This document shows positions 1 through 8,400 of a stretch of 53,883 bases of DNA, piece after piece. The translations under genes were made by a program, and so were the position numbers. The DNA is taken from positions 1 to 53,883 of the IMG/VR virus record IMGVR_UViG_3300031951_015240, one strand, 5' to 3'. This DNA comes from a virus. Below the pieces are notes generated by a model. That model saw only the letters and a list, made by a program, of their open reading frames with translations. It made no database searches and was not told the DNA's origin. Numbering within the stretch: position 1 is the first letter of the stretch; each line of letters opens with the position of its first letter.

Positions 1-3000
1 GCATTAGCATAAAGTCCCGCACTTACGGCTTTACTATCTGCTGTATTAGCCACACCAAATGCACCGTTAGCATAACTGGAAGCTGAATTAGCTACCTCAA
101 ATGCAGCATTAGCATGTGGTCTAGCATAGTTGTCAACTGAACCACTTGAGATTGTATTAGCTAAAGCAAACGCAGCATTAGCATAAATGCCAGCTGTTAC
201 AGCTTTACCATCAGCAGTCGCAGCATTAGTTGTGGCAGTGTTTGCTTGGCCATAAGCTGAATTAGCATAACCAGAAGAACTATTAGCTGCCTCAAATGCT
301 GCGTTAGAATAACTACCAGCTGATACTGCTTTACTATCTGCTGTATTTGCTGCATTAAAAGCAGAATTAGTATAATTAATTGGATCATATCCACGAATTG
401 ATATTACATCCGTAACAATATTCGCAGTTAAATTGGCAACTCTAAAAGTAGAATTAGCAACATCAATTACATTATTCGGTGTTAGTGTATCGAAACTGGC
501 ATCTTCGTAATTGTAAAACAAATAATAACGACCATCGGTAGCATCACGGAATAAACCAGTATGTTTCTGAGTTACTCCAGCATCAGTACTATAATGTCCA
601 AAAAACCCGATATCAATTGCATCAGATTCATTATTAGCAGCTAACTGAATTAAAGAATCATCTATTTTTATACTAGAGACTGCAATTGAGGTTGCATTGC
701 CAAATACTGTTAAATTGCCAGTAATACTTAAATCGCCAGAGATTGTGCCGCCAGTATTTGATACGTTATTATTCGCAGTATTAAATGCTGAGTTGGCATA
801 ACTACCCGCTGTTACAGCTTTGCTGTCAGCAGTGGCCGCATTAGTAGTTGCAGTATTAGCTGCACCAAATGCTGAATTGGCATAACCAGAAGCACTGTTA
901 GCTACATCAAAGGCAGCATTAGCATGAGGTCTGGCATAAGCATCAACAGAACCACTCGAAACTGCATTAGCTAAAGCAAAGGCAGCATTAGCATAAAGTC
1001 CTGCTGAGTTGGCTGCACCAAATGAAGGATTAACATCAGAAGAAAATACTAATACATCAATATTATCACTTAACTTTGGCGCTTCAGAAAATATAACATT
1101 TGCAGCAGATAAACTATAAGAAGATTTTAATTGAGTGACACCTTCTATAGTAATTAAAGTATAATCTTCATTTGCAGGAGTTGTTGATAATTGAAAAGTT
1201 GTACAAGAACCCGTTCCAACAAAAGTGTCATTTTTAACACTCAATATAAAATTACCATTTGCCGCTACAGCTGAAGCTAAGTCATAAGCAGAATTTGCTT
1301 TTGTAAATGATGAGTTAGCATAACTGCCAGCTGTTACAGCTTTACTGTCAGATGTATTCGCTGCGCCAAATGCTGAATTAGCATAACTAGATGCACTATT
1401 GGCAGCATCTCTAACCCAAGTATCTACCGCATTATTGGCAGCTGCAAAAGCACTATTAGCATAACTGCCAGCTGTTACTGCTTTACCATCAGCAGTTGCA
1501 GCATTGGTGTTTGCGGTGTTTGCTTGACCATAGGCTGAGTTAGCGTAATTACCAGCTGTTACAGCTTTACCGTCAGCAGTATTAGCTGCACTGAAGGATG
1601 AGTTAGCATAGTCTCCTGCCGTTACTGCTTTACTGTCAGCAGTGGCCGCATTGGTAGTTGCTGTATTTGCTTGTCCATATGCTGAATTGGCATATGATCC
1701 TGATGTTATTGCTTTATCGTCAGCAGTATTAGCTGCACTGTACGCACCATTAGCATACAATCCAGCTGTTACTGCTTTACCGTCAGCAGTAGCAGCATTC
1801 GTAGTTGCTGTATTAGCCTGACCATAAGCTGAGTTAGCGTAATTACCAGATGTTACTGCTTTAGAGTCAGCAGTATTAGCTGCACCAAATGCAGAGTTAG
1901 CATAACTTGATCCACTATTAGCAGTATTGAATGCAGCATTAGCATGTGGTCTAGCATAATTATCAACCGAACCACTTGATACTGTATTAGCTAAAGCAAA
2001 GGCTGCATTAGCATAACTGCCAGCTGTTACAGCTTTAGTATCGGCCGTAGCAGCATTCGTAGTTGCTGTATTTGCTTGACCATAAGCAGAGTTAGCATAC
2101 GATCCAGCTGTTACAGCTTTACTGTCTGATGTATTAGCAGCACCAAATGCCGAGTTAGCATAGTTACCTACTGTAGTTATTTTACTATCAGCGGAGTTAG
2201 CAGTTGCAAATGCCGAGTTGGCATATTGTTCAGATATTTGAGAAGCTACATTTGAATATGATACACCATCATTACTGAACTGCCAATATTTTGCACTTTC
2301 ATTCCATCTTAATTGTACAGGTACTTCATCACCTCGGATAACCCTTATGCCACCATTTTCAGTAGGAGTACCGGTAACAAAATTACTGTTAAGATCAATT
2401 AAATTATCAGCTATAGTTACAATTTCTGTATCTACTATCGTTCTAGTTCCACTTACCGTTAAATTACCAGTAACGACAATATCTCCTGTAATAGTACCAC
2501 CAGAAGATGAGAATTTAGTATTAGAAGAACTAAATGCGGAGTTAGCATATGAACCAGCACTTGTTGCTTTATCATCAGCAGTTGCAGCATTAGTCGTAGC
2601 AGTGTTTGCTTGAGTATAAGCTGAATTAGCATATGAACCAGCACTTGTTGCTTTACCATCAGCAGTTGCAGCATTAGTCGTAGCAGTATTTGCTTGAGTA
2701 TAAGCCGAGTTAGCGTAATTACCAGCACTTACTGCTTTACTATCGGCCGTGTTAGCAGAAGCAAATGCACCGTTAGCATAACTGGAAGCTGAATTAGCTA
2801 CCTCAAATGCTGCGTTAGCATGTGGTCTAGCGTAGTTATCAACCGATCCACTTGATACTGTGTTAGCTAAAGCAAAGGCTGCATTAGCATAATTACCAGA
2901 TGTTACAGCTTTACTATCAGCAGTATTGGATGTTAAAAATGCTGAATTAGCATAACTCGAACCACTATTCGCAGTATTAAATGCACCATTAGCATAGTCA

Positions 3001-5090
3001 CTTGCTGATACAGCTTTAGAATCGGCAGTAGCAGCATTAGTGATTGCGGTGTTAGCTTGACCGTAAGCAGAGTTAGCATATTCTCCAGCACTTACTGCTT
3101 TACTGTCAGCAGTAGCAGCATTTGTTGTGGCGGTGTTAGAAGAACTAAATGCTGAATTAGCATAACTGCCAGCACTTATCGCTTTACTGTCAGCAGTAGC
3201 CGCATTGGTAGTTGCGGTATTAGCCTGACCGTAAGCCGAATTAGCATAAACAGAGGAACTATTAGCTACCTCAAATGCTGCATTAGCATGAGGTCTAGCA
3301 TAGTTGTCAACTGAACCACTTAAAACAGTATTCGCAGCAGCAAAAGCACTATTAGCATAACTGCCAGCTGTTACTGCTTTACCATCAGCTGTAGCAGCAT
3401 TTGCAGTAGCTGTATTAGCAGTACCAAAAGCGGAATTAGCATAACTGCCAGCTGTTACTGCTTTACTGTCTACTGTATTAGCAGTACCAAAGGCTGAGTT
3501 AGCATAACTTTCTACTGATTGTGAAGCTATGTTATTATAATTAGATCCATCAACAGTAAATTGCCATTGATCTACAGTTTCATTCCATCTCAATTGTACG
3601 GGCAACTCATCACCGCGTATAATTCTTATACCGGCATTTTCAGTAGGTGCTCCCGATGTAAAGTTACTATTGAGGTCAATTAGATTGTCAGCAAGATTTA
3701 ATGTCTCAGTATTAATAATAGTCTGAGTTCCACTTACTGTCAAATTACCAGTAACAACAACATCTCCTGTAATAGTACCACCAGAGGAAGAATATTTGTT
3801 ATTGGCAGCACTAAATGCTGAGTTAGCATAGCTACCAGATGTTACTGCTTTACTATCGGCCGTGTTAGCAGAAGCAAATGCATTGTTAGCATAACTGGAA
3901 GCTGAATTAGCTACCTCAAATGCAGCATTAGCATGAGGTCTAGCATAGTTATCAATTGCACCAGAAGATATAGTATTAGCTAAAGCATAGGCTGCATTAG
4001 CATATAATCCAGATGTTACAGCCTTAGCGTCTGCGGTGTTTGCAGAACCAAATGCTGAGTTAGCGTAATTACCAGCTGTTACAGCTTTACTATCAGCAGT
4101 ATTAGCTGCACCAAAAGATGAGTTAGCATATTCTCCAGCACTTACTGCTTTACTGTCAGCAGTGGCCGCATTAGTAGTAGCTGTATTAGCCTGAACATAT
4201 GCCGAATTAGCATACGATCCAGCTGTTACAGCTTTACCATCAGCAGTGTTAGCAACATCAAATGCTGCGTTAGCATAATTACCAGCACTAACAGCCTTAC
4301 TATCGGCCGTAGCCGCATTAGTTGTGGCTGTATTAGCCTGACCAAAGGCAGCATTAGCATATGATCCAGCGTTTACTGCTTTAGTATCCGCTGTATTGGC
4401 AGCACCAAATGCTGAGTTAGCGTATGATCCAGATGTTGATACTTTATCATCAACAGTATTAGCTGTTGCAAATGCTGAGTTAGCGTATGATCCAGATGTT
4501 ACAGCTTTACCGTCAGCAGTATTAGCTGCACTGAAGGATGAGTTAGCATAACTGCCAGCTGTTACTGCTTTACCATCAGCTGTAGCAGCATTTGTAGTTG
4601 CGGTATTTGCTTGAGTATAAGCAGAGTTAGCATAACTGCCAGCAGAAATAGAATTGACATTTGCTGTGTTGGCAATACCAAACGCTGAATTAGCGTAATT
4701 ACCAGCATCTACAGCTTTAGTATCGGCCGTAGCAGCATTAGTTGTGGCAGTGTTTGCTTGACCATAAGCAGAGTTAGCATAAGAACCAGCCGTAACAGCT
4801 TTACTGTCTGATGTATTGGCTGCTAAAAATGCAGAATTAGAATAAGAAGAACTACTGTTAGCTACCTCAAATGCAGCGTTAGCATGTGGTCTAGCATAAT
4901 TATCGATTGCACCAGAGGATACAGTATTAGCTAAAGCGTAGGCTGAATTAGCATATAATCCAGATGTTACAGCCTTACTGTCGGCTGTATTGGCAGCACT
5001 AAATGCTGAGTTAGCATAAGAACCTGAAGAATTTGCAGCACTAAATGCTGAGTTAGCTTCAGTTTTAACTTTATTAAGTTGATTGGAAGT
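1..5090 (-). repeat. In-frame coding repeats of the fibre gene (63 and 84 bp units)
   Basis: The coding DNA repeats dozens of times, with forward-strand words such as GTTACAGCTTTACTGTCAGC and GAGTTAGCATAA recurring with few changes. Units encode 21 residues (YANSAFxxANTxDSKAVTAGS) or 28 residues, the latter with an extra heptad TATTNAA. Copies are near-identical in places and diverged in others, as expected from repeated unequal recombination or slippage. The same family fills most of 5469-10739. Confidence 0.85.
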
Positions 5091-5120
5091 AGACTGATTG
5101 CCAATATAAGAATATGTCAT
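1..5120 (-). CDS. Giant repetitive tail-fibre protein (3' end beyond window)
   Basis: This open frame starts with ATG at 5120, one base after the stop of the upstream virion gene, and stays open to the left edge, giving at least 1706 residues. I checked the frame at the start, at two Trp-Asn-Glu motifs (near 3586 and 2305) and at the left end. The protein is mostly Ala/Asn/Ser repeats of the type YANSAFxxANTADSKAVTAG, in units of 21 or 28 residues, which are multiples of seven. Between them lie beta-rich domains beginning GGTxSGDV and ending in a W-N-E motif, one near 3800-3540 and one near 2520-2240. A third domain near 1280-1060 has the form common in marine myovirus fibres (DTFxGxGS...STTPANEDYTLxTIxGV). 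A fourth near 750-370 is almost the same as the C-terminus of the next fibre gene. It is probably a long trimeric fibre used in host recognition; the receptor is unknown. Confidence 0.85.
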   Translation of the reverse strand, partial: MTYSYIGNQSTSNQLNKVKTEANSAFSAANSSGSYANSAFSAANTADSKAVTSGLYANSAYALANTVSSGAIDNYARPHANAAFEVANSSSSYSNSAFLAANTSDSKAVTAGSYANSAYGQANTATTNAATADTKAVDAGNYANSAFGIANTANVNSISAGSYANSAYTQANTATTNAATADGKAVTAGSYANSSFSAANTADGKAVTSGSYANSAFATANTVDDKVSTSGSYANSAFGAANTADTKAVNAGSYANAAFGQANTATTNAATADSKAVSAGNYANAAFDVANTADGKAVTAGSYANSAYVQANTATTNAATADSKAVSAGEYANSSFGAANTADSKAVTAGNYANSAFGSANTADAKAVTSGLYANAAYALANTISSGAIDNYARPHANAAFEVANSASSYANNAFASANTADSKAVTSGSYANSAFSAANNKYSSSGGTITGDVVVTGNLTVSGTQTIINTETLNLADNLIDLNSNFTSGAPTENAGIRIIRGDELPVQLRWNETVDQWQFTVDGSNYNNIASQSVESYANSAFGTANTVDSKAVTAGSYANSAFGTANTATANAATADGKAVTAGSYANSAFAAANTVLSGSVDNYARPHANAAFEVANSSSVYANSAYGQANTATTNAATADSKAISAGSYANSAFSSSNTATTNAATADSKAVSAGEYANSAYGQANTAITNAATADSKAVSASDYANGAFNTANSGSSYANSAFLTSNTADSKAVTSGNYANAAFALANTVSSGSVDNYARPHANAAFEVANSASSYANGAFASANTADSKAVSAGNYANSAYTQANTATTNAATADGKATSAGSYANSAYTQANTATTNAATADDKATSAGSYANSAFSSSNTKFSSSGGTITGDIVVTGNLTVSGTRTIVDTEIVTIADNLIDLNSNFVTGTPTENGGIRVIRGDEVPVQLRWNESAKYWQFSNDGVSYSNVASQISEQYANSAFATANSADSKITTVGNYANSAFGAANTSDSKAVTAGSYANSAYGQANTATTNAATADTKAVTAGSYANAAFALANTVSSGSVDNYARPHANAAFNTANSGSSYANSAFGAANTADSKAVTSGNYANSAYGQANTATTNAATADGKAVTAGLYANGAYSAANTADDKAITSGSYANSAYGQANTATTNAATADSKAVTAGDYANSSFSAANTADGKAVTAGNYANSAYGQANTANTNAATADGKAVTAGSYANSAFAAANNAVDTWVRDAANSASSYANSAFGAANTSDSKAVTAGSYANSSFTKANSAYDLASAVAANGNFILSVKNDTFVGTGSCTTFQLSTTPANEDYTLITIEGVTQLKSSYSLSAANVIFSEAPKLSDNIDVLVFSSDVNPSFGAANSAGLYANAAFALANAVSSGSVDAYARPHANAAFDVANSASGYANSAFGAANTATTNAATADSKAVTAGSYANSAFNTANNNVSNTGGTISGDLSITGNLTVFGNATSIAVSSIKIDDSLIQLAANNESDAIDIGFFGHYSTDAGVTQKHTGLFRDATDGRYYLFYNYEDASFDTLTPNNVIDVANSTFRVANLTANIVTDVISIRGYDPINYTNSAFNAANTADSKAVSAGSYSNAAFEAANSSSGYANSAYGQANTATTNAATADGKAVTAGIYANAAFALANTISSGSVDNYARPHANAAFEVANSASSYANGAFGVANTADSKAVSAGLYAN
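371..753 (-). repeat. Fibre module duplicated at 5561-5946
   Basis: This stretch encodes a domain containing IDDSLIQLAANNES, GFFGHYS, HTGLFRD, GRYYLFYNYED and ISIRGYDPINYTN. It matches 5561-5946 in the neighbouring fibre gene, including a 40-base perfect match (371-410 with 5561-5600) and a one-codon length difference. In the neighbour it forms the C-terminal region; here it is internal and followed by more repeats. Confidence 0.85.
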
Positions 5121-5121
5121 G

Positions 5122-5445
5122 TTAGCTTATTTCTAATACGCTTAAGATTACATCTAAAGAAGAAGATGTATCTGATTGAACTTTAATTAAGTCACCAGAC
5201 TCTAAAACCAATTTTTGATCTCCTCCAATAGGAACTAATGCACTACCAGGTTCTATCAATGCACTTTTAACTAAGAAATAATCTGTTCCGGAAGAAGTAA
5301 CAAAAACATTTGCTTTTACATCTGCCTGAGTAACATTCGCAACACTCATACCTATAACGGTGGCTTGAACACCAGTAGCAGTATAAATTGTGTCTGAAGT
5401 TTGACCTACACTTTGTGAAAAACTATTTTTAAACGTATTTGCCAT
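5122..5445 (-). CDS. Small virion structural protein
   Basis: A 107-residue protein with no transmembrane segment or signal peptide. It is rich in Ser, Thr and Val with alternating hydrophobic residues, as in an all-beta virion protein (VIGMSVANVTQADVKANVFV, later LESGDLIKVQS). Proteins of this look lie beside tail-fibre genes in T4-like marine phages, so a fibre-attachment or decoration role is likely but unproven. The ATG at 5445 is preceded by a GAGGA ribosome binding site at 5452-5456 and a possible late promoter at 5466-5473. Its stop is one base from the start of the giant fibre gene, so the two are probably co-transcribed. Confidence 0.7.
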   Translation of the reverse strand: MANTFKNSFSQSVGQTSDTIYTATGVQATVIGMSVANVTQADVKANVFVTSSGTDYFLVKSALIEPGSALVPIGGDQKLVLESGDLIKVQSDTSSSLDVILSVLEIS

Positions 5446-5465
5446 TTATTTTCCTCAATAAACAA

Positions 5466-5473
5466 TATTTATC
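5466..5473 (-). promoter_or_regulatory. Possible T4-type late promoter box (GATAAATA)
   Basis: On the minus strand this reads GATAAATA, one base from the T4 late consensus TATAAATA. It lies 20 bases upstream of the ATG at 5445, and a start site about 6 bases downstream would leave the GAGGA ribosome binding site intact. It overlaps the stop codon of the upstream fibre gene, whose TAA supplies part of the match, so chance is possible. Confidence 0.35.
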
Positions 5474-8400
5474 CTAGTGCAATGGCAAAGGCTAAAGCGT
5501 CGGATATAGCAGTATTTGCTGCAGAGTAAGATGCATTTGCATGAGTATAAACAGTATTTGTATAATTAATTGGATCATATCCACGAATTGATATTACATC
5601 TGTAATGACGTTTGCAGTTAAATTAGCAACTCTAAAAGTAGAATTAGCAACATCAATTACATTATTCGGCGATAGAGTTTCGAAACTAGGATCTTCATAA
5701 TTGTAAAATAGATAATAACGACCATCATTAGCGTCACGGAATAAACCAGTATGTTTTTTAGACACGCCAGCATCTGGGCTATAATGACCAAAGAAACCTA
5801 TATCAATCGTATCGGACGATTCATTATTAGCAGCTAATTGAATTAAAGAATCATCTATTTTTATACTTGAAACAGCTATAGAAGTAGCATTACCTAATAC
5901 CGTCAAATTACCAGTAACACTTAAATCACCAGAGATTGTGCCTCCTGATGTGCTTAACTTAGTATTAGCAACACCAAATGCACTATTGGCATAGCTACCA
6001 GCTGTTACAGCTTTAGAGTCGGCAGTATTTGCAGCATCAAAAGATGAATTAGCATGTGTAAATGCTGCATTAACATGTGGTCTAGCGTAGTTATCAATTG
6101 CGCCAGAAGATATAGTATTAGCTAAAGCATAAGCTGAATTAGCGTAACTGCCTGCACTTATAGCATTACTGTTGGCCGTATTGGCAGAACTGAATGCTGC
6201 ATTAGCATAACTTTCTGCTGATTGTGAAGCAATATTACTATAATTTAATCCATCATTTGTAAACGACCAACTATCATTCGTTTCATTCCATAAAATTAAT
6301 GTTGGATTTAAATCTCCACGCATGGCTCTTAAACCAGCGTTTTCTACGGGATTATTTCCTATCTGTTCAACATTAACTTCAATTATGCCATCTTGAACAA
6401 TGAAATGTGGTACACTAAATTCGGCGGTATTTCCTTGAATTGTTACATTACCAGTAATGATTACATCACCACTTACGGTACCACCTGAAGATGAGAACTT
6501 GGTATTAGCCGCACCAAATGCTGAATTGGCGTATAGTCCAGCACTTGTCGCTTTACTGTCAGCAGTAGCCGCATTTGTAGTTGCGGTATTTGCTTGAGTA
6601 TAGGCTCCATTAGCATAAGATCCTGCACTTGATGCTTTACTGTCAGCAGTATTAGCAGCAGTGAACGCAGAATTGGCGTATAATCCAGCACTTATCGCTT
6701 TATCATCAGCTGTAGCTGCATTAGTAGTTGCGGTATTAGCTTGAGTATAAGCTCCATTAGCATAAGATCCTGCACTTACCGCTTTACTATCCGATGTATT
6801 AGCTTGACTGTAAGCAGAATTAGCATAATCGCCAGCTGTTACTGCTTTACTGTCAGCAGTAGAAGCATTTGTAGTTGCGGTGTTGGCCTGACCATAAGCA
6901 GAGTTAGCGTAATTACCAGATGTTACAGCTTTACCGTCAGCAGTATTAGCTGTATCAAAAGCAGAGTTAGCATAAGATCCGGATGTTACTGCTTTACCAT
7001 CAGCTGTAGCAGCATTAGTTGTAGCAGTGTTTGCTTGTCCGTATGCTGAATTGGCATAGTTACCTGCCGTTACAGCTTTGCTATCAGATGTATTTGCAGA
7101 TCCAAAGGCAGCATTAGCATAGTTACCGGCTGTTACTGCTTTTGAATCAGCAGTTGCAGCATTGGTATTTGAAGTATTAGCTTGTTCATACGCTGAGTTA
7201 GCATAAGAACCAGATGTTACAGCCTTAACATCAGCAGTATTAGCAACAGTAAATGCTGAATTTGCATAAACACCTGATGTTACAGCTTTAGTGTCTGCTG
7301 TATTAGCCTTATCATAAGCACCGTTAGCATAACTGCCAGCTGTTACAGCTTTAGAATCGGAAGTATTTGCAGCACTGTACGCACCATTAGCATAGTCACC
7401 TGCTGTTACAGCTTTACCATCAGCAGTGGCCGCATTAGTAGTTGCGGTATTTGCTTGAGTATAAGCTCCATTAGCATATGATCCTGATGTTACAGCTTTA
7501 GAATCCGAGGTATTTGCAGCACTAAATGCCGAGTTAGCATAATTACTACCACTTAAAGAAGTATCATTTGCGGTGTTAGCTAAATTAAATGATGCATTAG
7601 CATGAGTAAATGCTGCGTTAACATGTGGTCTTGCATAAGTATCAACTGCACTTATAGATAACGTATTGGCTAAAGCAAATGCTGCATTAGCATAAGCGCC
7701 AGATGTAGCACCAACTGAAAAAGCTATGTTCGAAGAATTAAACGCAGCATTAGCATAAGCACCAGAAGAATTTGCAGCAACAAAAGCAGAGTTAGCATAA
7801 CTACCAGACGTTACAGCTTTATCGTCAGCAGTATTAGCTGCACTAAAGGATGAGTTGGCGTAAATTGCAGTTGTGTTTTGTGCAGCAAATGCTGCATTAG
7901 CGTAAGATTCGGCCGATGCAGAAGAAAGGTTTGTATAGGTTGTTCCATCTACCGTATACTGCCAATTGTCTACAGTTTCATTCCAAATTAAAGCTACGTT
8001 TGATAATGATCCTCTATTAACCTCTATACCAGCATTAAAGATAGCAGGAGATAATAAATTGGTTGCTGCATTTAATGTAATTATATTATCTTTGATTAAT
8101 ACAGTTTGTGTATTAGCATAAACTGTCTCACCAACTATTGTTAAATTGCCAGTAACAACGATATCACCACTTACAGTACCACCAGAAGATGAGAATTTAG
8201 TATTAGCTAAAGAATAAGCGGAATTAGCATAAATGCCTGTTACATTCTGACTTTCATAAGCAGAATTTGCATGAGTGAAAGCTAAGTTAGCATAAATGCC
8301 TGTTGTATTCTGACTCTCATAAGATGAGTTGGACTTTAAGAAAGCTGAGTTAGCATATTCTTCAGCAGTTGACGAACCTACATTACTATAAGTAAATCCA

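Noticed and set aside
1-5100. Dense short repeats that look like a CRISPR or satellite array
   Set aside because: The repeats keep one open frame on the minus strand and encode regular protein units; there are no spacers, repeat lengths vary in multiples of three, and no cas genes are present.
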